Assembly (NCBI RefSeq): GCF_000307105.1
Contig: NC_018645.1
Span: forward strand, 3,792,001-3,856,000
From: Desulfobacula toluolica Tol2
GTDB lineage: Bacteria > Desulfobacterota > Desulfobacteria > Desulfobacterales > Desulfobacteraceae
Reading direction: 5' to 3'
Length of the DNA: 64,000 nucleotides
Shown: positions 1 through 7,536 of the stretch, one piece after another
Position numbering within the stretch: the stretch's first letter is position 1
Layout of the letters: the number at the start of each line of letters is the position of its first letter
Program-made: the position numbers and the translations under genes
Notes under the pieces: model-generated
Databases searched by the model: none
The model's input: the letters and a program-made list of their open reading frames with translations, nothing else
What the model was told of the DNA's origin: nothing

Positions 1-1
1 T

Positions 2-601
2 TCCATAAAGGTGTCCACCCCCACGGATGTGGACATGGTGGCCATAGGGGCCTATTATGCCGGTGCCCATATCATTCATATTGACGGCAGTTACGGCGGC
101 ACTGGTGCGGCTCCTGACATTGCCAAAAAGAACATTGCCATGCCCATTGAATATGCCATTCCAAAGGTTCACCGTTTTCTTGAGGCTGAAGGTGCCAGGG
201 ACAAAATCACCCTGATCGCCAGCGGCGGCATACGGAACGGGCTTGATGTGGCAAAAGCCATTGCCCTGGGTGCTGACGGGTGTGTTATTGGAACAGCTGA
301 TCTTGTGGCGGTTGAGTGTGTCAGGTGTGGAAATTGTGAAAGCGGCCGGGGATGTGCCCGTGGGATCGCAACCACAGACCCGGAACTGGGATACATGATT
401 GATGAAGATTATGTGGAACAGAGGCTGGTCAACATGTACATGGCCTGGCGCAAACAGTGGTGCGATATTTTAAGGTCTTTTGGCTTGAAAAGCATCAGGG
501 AACTGCGGGGCCGGTCAGATCTTCTGGTACACCTGGATTATCTGGATGAACAGGAAAGAAAAAAATACCAGCCTGCACCCGGTTACAAAATGGTTTTATA
601 A
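2..601 (+). CDS. Glutamate synthase FMN-domain protein (5' partial)
   Basis: C-terminal ~200 residues of the FMN-binding catalytic domain of glutamate synthase, which aminates 2-oxoglutarate with ammonia channelled from glutamine. The reading frame is open to the window edge, so the GTG at 11 is internal and the real start lies outside. Seen: the conserved stretch DGSYGGTGAAP, the glycine-rich IASGGIRNGLDVAKA phosphate-binding segment, and the cysteine cluster CVRCGNCESGRGC, which matches the 3Fe-4S ligand region of the family. The protein stops soon after this domain instead of continuing into the GXGXG beta-helix. That part is encoded by the next gene, so the enzyme is split. RBS and regulation are outside the window. 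Confidence 0.93.
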   Translation, partial: SIKVSTPTDVDMVAIGAYYAGAHIIHIDGSYGGTGAAPDIAKKNIAMPIEYAIPKVHRFLEAEGARDKITLIASGGIRNGLDVAKAIALGADGCVIGTADLVAVECVRCGNCESGRGCARGIATTDPELGYMIDEDYVEQRLVNMYMAWRKQWCDILRSFGLKSIRELRGRSDLLVHLDYLDEQERKKYQPAPGYKMVL

Positions 602-605
602 TTTT

Positions 606-648
606 GGTTAACGGTTAGCTGTTAACGGTTAGCAATTAACGGTTAACA
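606..648 (+). repeat. Three tandem 12-bp units between the glutamate synthase genes
   Basis: The 60-base gap holds three copies of TTAACGGTTAGC or a near match (608-619, 622-633, 636-647, the last ending AAC), at about 14 bp spacing. They sit just before the ribosome binding site of the next gene. They could be a protein-binding array or a neutral microsatellite; nothing in the sequence decides. Confidence 0.7.
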
Positions 649-664
649 ATAAGGAATTTTGATA

Positions 665-3265
665 ATGACAAACATCAACAAGAATAAAATCATAAACAAT
701 ATACTGGCTTCAAGGGGCAGACTTCCCCACATTAAGACACCTGTGAACAAATGCGATGAAGAGGGCGGCTGCGGCGTGACAGGATTTATGGCCTCCATTC
801 CCGTTGCAGGAAAACATATTTACGAACCCTCGGTTCAAATGCATAACCGGGGTAACGGCAAGGGCGGCGGCATTGCTGCGGTGGGATTGAGTGCCGGCGA
901 TCTTGGGGTTCCGCAGGATGTGCTGGAAGACCATTACCTTTTGCAGGTGGCATACCTGGATGATACAGCCATTGCCCAGGTGGAGGCCACCAATATCACG
1001 CCCTTTTTTGACGTCTACTCATCTGAAAAAATACCGACGATTGATGATTACACCAGTATCGGTCTGGAGGTCAAGCCGCCGGATGTATGGCGCTATTTTG
1101 TAAGGGTCAGGCCTGCCGTGCTTGAAAAATTTATCCAGGCCAATCATTTTTATGACATGGACAAAAGAAAGGCGGAAGACGAATTTGTCTTCCAGAACTC
1201 CAACCGGCTGAACCAGGTTTATTATGCCTCACTTGGGGAAAAACAGGCTTTTGTCCTGTCCCATGCCAGGAACGTGATGATCCTCAAAGTAGTGGGTTAT
1301 GCCGAACAGGCCACTCAATATTATTGCCTGGACAATTTCAGGGCCCATGGCTGGATTGCCCACCAGCGGTATCCCACACGGGGGCGCTTGTGGCATCCGG
1401 GCGGGGCACATCCGTTTTCCGGCATGCATGAAGCCCTGGTACACAATGGTGATTTTGCCAATTATCATGCTGTCAGCGAGTACTTGAACCAGTACAATAT
1501 CTATCCCCAGTTCCTGACAGACACGGAGACTGCTGTGCTGCTGCTGGATTTGTACAACCGGGTGTTTGAGTATCCACTGGAATATATCATCGAGGCATTG
1601 GCACCGACCACGGAGTATGATTTTGACTGCCTCTCTCCTGAAAAGCAGAAGGTTTACCGTTATATCCAGTCCCAGCACATGACCGGCTCCCCTGACGGTC
1701 CCTGGTTTTTCATCATTGCCAGAAATGACCCGTACAAGGATCTGATGCAATTGATCGGTATCACGGATACGGCCATGCTCAGGCCCCAGGTCTTTGCCCT
1801 CCAGGAACGCGACGATGTCCAGATCGGTCTTGTCTGCTCTGAAAAACAGGCCATTGATGCCACCTTGCAAAGCATTGCAGCCGAAGACAGCCGATTTTGC
1901 CCCATTGCCGACAAATACTGGAATGCCAGGGGCGGCAGCTCAACAGATGGCGGTGCCTTTACCTTTACCATCAAGGATTCGGGAAAAGGCGACGGCTCAA
2001 AAAAACTGGTCACCCAGAATAAATTTGGTGAGATCGTTCAAACACCTGAGGGTCAGATGCATTTTGACGTATCTGTGAATATCTCCACTGTGGTTGAAAA
2101 AAATGCCCGGACAGCAAAAATTGAAGGATTTTTTCACGAAAATGATTTACAGGGACTCAAACAATACTGCATATCTGAATTTACTGAACTGCATTTTCAA
2201 CAAATCCTGAATTTGTGTCATAAAATAGAAGCTCTGGCCGGCACGGACGATGATAAAAAAGCCCTGGCTATTAATCTGTTAACCCATTTGAATGACAGGA
2301 TTTTTCCAACAGGCAATAAAGAACGAAGCTCTGTTCTCCAGATCATCCGGGAAAGCCTTACCGCTATTTTCAAATCCTCTCCCAAAATAGGCGATCATCA
2401 AAACAGCAGGTATGTTTATATTGACCGGGCGACCCGGAAGGACTTGCGATCCCCCCTGGGGGATGAAAAAATCCTTGTGGTGAATGCAAAAGAATTTGAA
2501 CCGGAAGGTAAAAACTGTGATTCAAGATTGATCAACAAGGCCTACCGGTTGGGATGGAAACAGTATCTGTGCTATGGCTACAAAGGCCAGAGATTTACCG
2601 GCTGCGGATTTGGGCCGAATTCTGATGAAGTTCGATTTGATGTGTACGACAGCTCCGGGGATTATATGGCCTCTGGGATTGACGGCATGCAGATCCATGT
2701 TCACGGAAATGCCCAGGATCAGCTGGGCCAGATCATGAAAAGAGGCAAATTTGTTGTACACGGAGATGTGGGGCAAACCTTCATGTATGGTGCCAAAGGC
2801 GGCGAAGTCTACATCCTGGGAAATGCTGCAGGACGTCCTCTGATCAATGCCACAGGCGGCCCCCGCGTGGTGATCAATGGAACTTGCCTTGATTACCTGG
2901 CAGAATCTTTTATGGCGGGTGATCCATTGAACGGCGGCGGTTTTGTCATTGTCAACGGGATTAACTTTGATGATAACGGCAAGGTGATTGATCTTCCCAT
3001 GCCCTACCCTGGCTCCAACCTGTTCTCCCTTGCCTCAGGCGGGGCCATTTACCTGAGAGACCCGGACAAAAAAGTGGTGGATGAACATTTAAACGGCGGT
3101 GTATTTGCAGAGTTGACAGATGCGGACTGGAAGTTGATCCGTCCCTATCTTGAAGAAAATGAAATTTTATTTGGTATCACCATTGAAGAGGATCTTTTAA
3201 CGATTAATGGAAAGCAACTGCCTTTTAATAAAGTATATCGCAAAGTCATGCCGATTCACTCATAG
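665..3265 (+). CDS. Glutamate synthase glutaminase plus GXGXG-domain protein
   Basis: An 866-residue partner of the preceding FMN-domain protein. The N-terminal half is a class II glutamine amidotransferase: the nucleophile is expected at Cys36 (GGCGVTGF) after removal of a ~35-residue propeptide, followed by the conserved HQRYPTRG, AHPFSG and VHNGDFANY segments. The C-terminal ~200 residues are a GXGXG beta-helix with many Gly-rich turns (KGGEVYILGNAAGRPLINAT). A long helical linker of about 250 residues separates them. Start: an in-frame TTG lies at 659, but AAGGAA at 651-656 sits 8 nt before the ATG at 665, so I chose 665. Together the two genes supply the domains of one large GltB subunit in rearranged order. 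The electron-donating small subunit is not in the window. Confidence 0.9.
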   Translation: MTNINKNKIINNILASRGRLPHIKTPVNKCDEEGGCGVTGFMASIPVAGKHIYEPSVQMHNRGNGKGGGIAAVGLSAGDLGVPQDVLEDHYLLQVAYLDDTAIAQVEATNITPFFDVYSSEKIPTIDDYTSIGLEVKPPDVWRYFVRVRPAVLEKFIQANHFYDMDKRKAEDEFVFQNSNRLNQVYYASLGEKQAFVLSHARNVMILKVVGYAEQATQYYCLDNFRAHGWIAHQRYPTRGRLWHPGGAHPFSGMHEALVHNGDFANYHAVSEYLNQYNIYPQFLTDTETAVLLLDLYNRVFEYPLEYIIEALAPTTEYDFDCLSPEKQKVYRYIQSQHMTGSPDGPWFFIIARNDPYKDLMQLIGITDTAMLRPQVFALQERDDVQIGLVCSEKQAIDATLQSIAAEDSRFCPIADKYWNARGGSSTDGGAFTFTIKDSGKGDGSKKLVTQNKFGEIVQTPEGQMHFDVSVNISTVVEKNARTAKIEGFFHENDLQGLKQYCISEFTELHFQQILNLCHKIEALAGTDDDKKALAINLLTHLNDRIFPTGNKERSSVLQIIRESLTAIFKSSPKIGDHQNSRYVYIDRATRKDLRSPLGDEKILVVNAKEFEPEGKNCDSRLINKAYRLGWKQYLCYGYKGQRFTGCGFGPNSDEVRFDVYDSSGDYMASGIDGMQIHVHGNAQDQLGQIMKRGKFVVHGDVGQTFMYGAKGGEVYILGNAAGRPLINATGGPRVVINGTCLDYLAESFMAGDPLNGGGFVIVNGINFDDNGKVIDLPMPYPGSNLFSLASGGAIYLRDPDKKVVDEHLNGGVFAELTDADWKLIRPYLEENEILFGITIEEDLLTINGKQLPFNKVYRKVMPIHS

Positions 3266-3324
3266 GCATTTAAAATACAAAAAAAATAATTTCCCTTTTA
3301 TTTTTATTTCCCCGAATTAGACAG

Positions 3325-3356
3325 ACCGGCTCATTTTTATATTGAGCCGGTTTTTC
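3325..3356 (+). terminator. Intrinsic terminator after the glutamate synthase genes
   Basis: Perfect 9-bp stem (ACCGGCTCA with TGAGCCGGT), 9-nt loop, then TTTTC, about 60 nt after the stop codon. A standard Rho-independent terminator for the upstream operon. Confidence 0.85.
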
Positions 3357-3495
3357 TATTATCGGCTTATCCCGGGGATATCAATCAGGCTATTCTGCCG
3401 TACAAAAATTTTGAATTATCGAATCTATGAATCATTTATGATATAAAAATAGCTTGCAGGCCTTAAAAATTGGATAAAAATGGAGAAAAAAACAA

Positions 3496-4617
3496 ATGAC
3501 AAGACTTGATCAGCCGCTCAAAATAAAAAATGTGCATATTAGAAACAGACTGGTTCTTCCTCCTATCACAACTGGCTACGGGTCTGCCGAAGGTTTAGTC
3601 ACAGAAGATATCCTTCATTTTTATACTGAAAGATCCAGGCAGGTAGGGCTTACCATTGTTGAAGCAACTGCTGTGCAATCCAATGGGTGTATCGTCCCCT
3701 GCAGTCTTGGACTTTGGAATGATTCTCAAATTTTTGGTATGGCCACACTTGCAAAAGCCATAAAAGCTCAGGGAGCTTTGGCTGTTGTACAATTAAATCA
3801 TGCAGGCCCAAAGTGTTCACCGCGTGAAAATGAAAAACAAAGACTTTCACCTTCCGGAATAGCCTTTCGAACGGATGTTGAGGCAATTGTTATGGATGCT
3901 CAGGATATTGCACAATTGATAGATGATTTTTCCAAAGCTGCTGTTCGAGCAGCAAAAGCCGGGTTTGATGGTGTTGAAATTCATGGTGCCCATCTATATT
4001 TGCTGAGTCAGTTTTTATCTCCATTAACGAATAAAAGAAATGACCGCTATGGCGGGGATGCCAAAGGCCGAGCTACTTTGGCTTTGGAAATCGTAAGAAG
4101 CGTCCGTAAAAATCTGGAACCGGAGTATCCCATCTTTTTTCGTATAAATGCTGAGGAAAAAATTGAGGGAGGGCAAACCTTTGAAGATGCTCTTGTTATA
4201 GCTAAATTGCTTGCAAGAGAAGGTGTGGATGTTTTTGATGTTTCATTGATCACCCAAGGTGGTTGGGAAGAGATTGATAATAAAAGAGTCCTCGTGGGGT
4301 CTTCAGCATTACCTAAGGATCAGCCTTCCGGAGCAAACCTTTCTTTTACCACTGTATTTAAAAAAGAAATCAAACTTCCGGTTATTGGTGTTGGTAAATT
4401 GGGTATCGGCCAGGCAGCAGCCAATGCAGTGAAAAATCAAAATATAGATATGGTTGCAATTGGGCGGCAAATGATCTGTGACCCAAAAACAGCAAAAAAA
4501 ATGCTGGATAAAAAGGATGCTGATATTATTTTGTGTGATGAATGCTTAAAATGCTTTGCTACCATAGGCAAAAGTGTGCCCATGGCCTGCAAGGTCAATA
4601 AAAATTTGCCTTTTTAA
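3496..4617 (+). CDS. Old Yellow Enzyme-family flavin oxidoreductase, single domain
   Basis: A 373-residue TIM-barrel FMN enzyme of the NADH:flavin oxidoreductase/2,4-dienoyl-CoA reductase group, which reduces activated C=C bonds. Seen: N-terminal LDQPLKIKNVHIRNRLVLPP, the FMN/substrate segment VVQLNHAGP, GVEIHGAHLYLLSQFLSP with the usual NDRYGG, and GVGKLG then GRQMICDP near the end. The C-terminus keeps four cysteines (CDECLKC then 11 residues then C), resembling the 4Fe-4S site of dienoyl-CoA reductases. The FAD/NAD domains that normally follow are absent, so electrons must come from another protein. RBS GGAG lies 10 nt before ATG. It appears monocistronic after a terminator. The substrate is unknown. 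Confidence 0.85.
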   Translation: MTRLDQPLKIKNVHIRNRLVLPPITTGYGSAEGLVTEDILHFYTERSRQVGLTIVEATAVQSNGCIVPCSLGLWNDSQIFGMATLAKAIKAQGALAVVQLNHAGPKCSPRENEKQRLSPSGIAFRTDVEAIVMDAQDIAQLIDDFSKAAVRAAKAGFDGVEIHGAHLYLLSQFLSPLTNKRNDRYGGDAKGRATLALEIVRSVRKNLEPEYPIFFRINAEEKIEGGQTFEDALVIAKLLAREGVDVFDVSLITQGGWEEIDNKRVLVGSSALPKDQPSGANLSFTTVFKKEIKLPVIGVGKLGIGQAAANAVKNQNIDMVAIGRQMICDPKTAKKMLDKKDADIILCDECLKCFATIGKSVPMACKVNKNLPF

Positions 4618-4852
4618 CGCCGGGGTTAAAAAAAAATTTCAGTAAAATTTTTAATAATTGATCTGCTATTATTATTTAGTATTGGCAGGCTTATCGTTGT
4701 GGATTAGCAACTAAAGTGTGTGTGAAGCATTGTAATGAATATTTGATAAAAAGCTATCGAGCCTGAAAAACTTATTGAAAGGATTCCATTAATACTTTAA
4801 GTTGTGATTAAAATTATTTGTTGGAGTTTGAATAATGTAACATCCTAAAAAA

Positions 4853-5227
4853 ATGGGAAATGGAGTTATGGCTAAAATTCTATTGATAGATGATTCCTGG
4901 TTGACTCGAAGAGGTCTTTCAGGAATGATTAGTTCTTCCGGACATGAAATTGTCGAGGCGGAAAATGGCATGGATGGAATTAAGAAAATTCAAGACGAAT
5001 GTCCGGATTGTATTTTCCTTGATCTTTTAATGCCTGAGATGGACGGGTATGAAGTTTTAGAGATATTAAAAGAAAAAAACATTAAAATACCAGTTATTGT
5101 ATGCAGTGCCGATATTCAGAATACTGCTAAAAGTAAATGTTTAAAATTAGGAGCTTTTGATTTCCTCAACAAACCGCCAATGGTGGAAGAGGTTTTGCAA
5201 GTATTGGAAAAAGCTCTGCAAATATAG
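4853..5227 (+). CDS. CheY-like single-domain response regulator
   Basis: A 119-124 residue receiver domain with no output domain. Seen: the acidic pair in LLIDDSW, the phospho-acceptor Asp in CIFLDLLMPEMDGYE, the Thr/Ser position in VIVCSAD and the Lys in FLNKPP. Start is ambiguous: ATG at 4868 (MAKILLID) fits the domain edge, but the GGAG before it is only 2 nt away, and ATG at 4853 has no clear RBS. It is followed after 19 nt by a CheC-type phosphatase gene, so it is the probable substrate of that phosphatase and of the CheA encoded nearby on the other strand. Its role could be motility control or signalling to the adjoining GGDEF protein. Confidence 0.88.
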   Translation: MGNGVMAKILLIDDSWLTRRGLSGMISSSGHEIVEAENGMDGIKKIQDECPDCIFLDLLMPEMDGYEVLEILKEKNIKIPVIVCSADIQNTAKSKCLKLGAFDFLNKPPMVEEVLQVLEKALQI

Positions 5228-5246
5228 ATAAATCTAAGAGAAATAT

Positions 5247-5840
5247 ATGAAAACAACAGAAAAGCAAATAGAAGCGTTAAGGGAGCTCATAAATATTGGT
5301 GTTGGCAAAAGCGCTTCAATTCTGAACACAATGTTGAACTCTCATATTATTCTTCAAGTTCCTTTATTAAAAATTCTTAACATTTCAGAATTAAATAATG
5401 AAGTAAAAGCCTTTAGCAAAGGAAAACTGTCAACTGTTATCCTAAAATTTGATGGTCCTTTTTCAGGAAGTGCTGAATTGATATTTCCCAGTGAAACCGC
5501 CATGATATTAGTAAATAGCCTGGTTGGTGAAAATCCAATAGGAATGGATTTTGATTCAATTCGATCAGGAACCCTATGTGAAATCGGTAATGTTGTTTTA
5601 AATGGGGTAATGGGATCAATCTCCAATATTTTTTCATCCTATTTTAAGTATTCCGTACCAGAGTATATAGAAGATTTTGCTGAAAATATTTTTTCTGAAA
5701 AAGCTGTTGACTTTGATATGAAAGTTTTACTTGCAAAAACAAAATTCATTATCAAAGAACTGAATATTGATGGAGATATTATGTTGTTTTTTGAAGTTTC
5801 TGCCTTGGATAGACTGATTGAAATGATCGAAGAATTATAG
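5247..5840 (+). CDS. cheC: CheC-type CheY-P phosphatase
   Basis: 197 residues, the usual CheC length and longer than CheX. Both active-site helices of the family are visible: near the N-terminus LRELINIGVGKSAS (Glu and Asn three residues apart) and in the middle GTLCEIGNVVLNGVMGS with the same Glu-x-x-Asn spacing. CheC dephosphorylates CheY-P, and its activity is often raised by CheD, which is not in this window. It lies between the CheY gene (19 nt) and the PAS/GGDEF gene (3 nt), so the three are one transcription unit. I infer that it sets the lifetime of phosphate on CheY and possibly on the receiver domain of the next protein. Confidence 0.85.
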   Translation: MKTTEKQIEALRELINIGVGKSASILNTMLNSHIILQVPLLKILNISELNNEVKAFSKGKLSTVILKFDGPFSGSAELIFPSETAMILVNSLVGENPIGMDFDSIRSGTLCEIGNVVLNGVMGSISNIFSSYFKYSVPEYIEDFAENIFSEKAVDFDMKVLLAKTKFIIKELNIDGDIMLFFEVSALDRLIEMIEEL

Positions 5841-5843
5841 AAA

Positions 5844-7532
5844 ATGAATAAAATAATATATTCCCTTGAACAATTCCGTTTACTTGATAATGTTCCCATA
5901 GCTATTTGTGTGGTTGATAAAGCATATAATATCGTTTTTTGGAACAATTGCATTGAATCCTGGACAAAAAAAAAAAAAGCTGACGTTTTAAACAAAAAAC
6001 TGGGAACAATATACCCTCATTTTAATGAAAAAAAATATACCTGCAGAATAGATCCTATCCTCTCAGGGGGGCCTCCTGCAATATTTTCATCCCAGCTTCA
6101 CGGGCATCTTTTTCCGTCAAAACTTTCAAATGGTCAATTCAGGATATTGCAAACAACTGTTTCAAATGTTCCCGCAGAGGGAGACAATCAGTATTACGCT
6201 CTTTTTGCCATAAAAGATTTTACTGAACTGTCCTACAGAATCATTGATTACCGGGAAATGCAAAAAAAAGCCCGGCAGGAAATTGAACAACGAAAAAAGG
6301 TGGAGCAAGAACTCAGGATAGCGAATGAAGAAATTGTTAAACAGCAAAAAACCGCTATTGAAGAAGAAAGACTTAAAGTTCTATTGCAAATGGCAGGTGC
6401 AACAGCTCACGAATTAAATCAACCATTGATGATTCTTCTCGGAAATATTGAATTACTGAAGCTGGATCGAAATGATCCTGAAAAACTAACCGAATATATT
6501 TCAAAGATAAGTGATTCAGGCAACAGGATCGCAAATATCATCAAAAAGATACAAAGGGTCAAACGTATTGTCAAAAAAACTTACAGTGCCGGAGCTGACA
6601 TTGTAGACATTCATCAGAAAGAAAAAATTTTGCATGTGGAAGATGATCATGCTTATTTTGAAAATATCCGCGCCTTGCTAAAGGATACAAAATACAAATA
6701 TATAAAGAATACCGATTCTTTGAGCAATGCCAAATCATTGCTGCTAAAAAAAGACTTTGATCTGATTGTCCTTGATTATTTATTGCCTGATGGAGATGCT
6801 TTTGAATTATTGGATTTTTTACGCCTGAAAAAATTAAATCTTCCTGTGATTATTCTTACAGGCCAAGGAAGTGAGAGTATCGCTTCAAGAATACTTCGGC
6901 ATGGAGCAGGTGATTATTTGTCTAAAACAAAACTGGACAAAGAATCCTTGTTGGAATCCATTGAATTTGTTCTTGAAAAGCATTATCTGAATCAGGATAA
7001 GGAAAGAGCAATGGTGGTAATGGGAGATTTGTCTGCAAAAGACGAACTGACAGGCATCTATAACAGGCGATATTTTACTGAAGCCCTGATTCGTGAAATT
7101 TCCGGCGCACAAAGATATCAAAAAAAATTAGCACTCTGCATGATTGATCTTGATCACTTTAAAATGGTCAACGATTCATATGGTCATGTGGTTGGTGATG
7201 CGGTTTTAAAAAAAATTGCTGATATTATTAAAAATGCAGTTCGCGAATATGATATTCCCTGCCGGTATGGGGGAGAAGAATTTAGCCTGATTTTGCCGGA
7301 TACGGACAGAGACGGAGCTGAAATCGTCTGTGAAAGAATAAGAAACGATGTGGCTGATTATGTGTTTAAATATGATCACATTTCTTTTCAAATAACATTG
7401 AGTGCGGGAGTGACTTTCCTGAAAAAATCAAAGGACAGCAATTCAAAACAGTCTGATATGCTCATAAAACAAGCTGATGCAGCTCTTTATAAAGCCAAGA
7501 ACATGGGGCGAAACAGGGTTTTATTTTTATGA
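5844..7532 (+). CDS. PAS - HisKA - receiver - GGDEF diguanylate cyclase
   Basis: 562 residues. In order: PAS (about 12-125), coiled coil (about 130-185), a HisKA-like dimerisation helix with AHELNQPLMILLGNIELL (about 190-255), a receiver domain (about 262-380) with LIVLDYLLPDGD, and a GGDEF domain (about 400-562) with an intact RYGGEEF active site, so cyclic di-GMP synthesis is expected. No HATPase follows the HisKA helix, so it cannot autophosphorylate. Either it serves only for dimerisation or it is phosphorylated by a separate kinase. The downstream convergent CheA is the obvious candidate. The gene contains a run of 13 A at 5966-5978 inside the PAS-coding part, a possible slippage site. 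Third gene of the cheY-cheC unit. Confidence 0.88.
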   Translation: MNKIIYSLEQFRLLDNVPIAICVVDKAYNIVFWNNCIESWTKKKKADVLNKKLGTIYPHFNEKKYTCRIDPILSGGPPAIFSSQLHGHLFPSKLSNGQFRILQTTVSNVPAEGDNQYYALFAIKDFTELSYRIIDYREMQKKARQEIEQRKKVEQELRIANEEIVKQQKTAIEEERLKVLLQMAGATAHELNQPLMILLGNIELLKLDRNDPEKLTEYISKISDSGNRIANIIKKIQRVKRIVKKTYSAGADIVDIHQKEKILHVEDDHAYFENIRALLKDTKYKYIKNTDSLSNAKSLLLKKDFDLIVLDYLLPDGDAFELLDFLRLKKLNLPVIILTGQGSESIASRILRHGAGDYLSKTKLDKESLLESIEFVLEKHYLNQDKERAMVVMGDLSAKDELTGIYNRRYFTEALIREISGAQRYQKKLALCMIDLDHFKMVNDSYGHVVGDAVLKKIADIIKNAVREYDIPCRYGGEEFSLILPDTDRDGAEIVCERIRNDVADYVFKYDHISFQITLSAGVTFLKKSKDSNSKQSDMLIKQADAALYKAKNMGRNRVLFL

Positions 7533-7536
7533 TATT

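Noticed and set aside
1229-1870. A 213-codon minus-strand open frame
   Set aside because: Antisense to the glutaminase domain, with no start signals or recognisable motifs.
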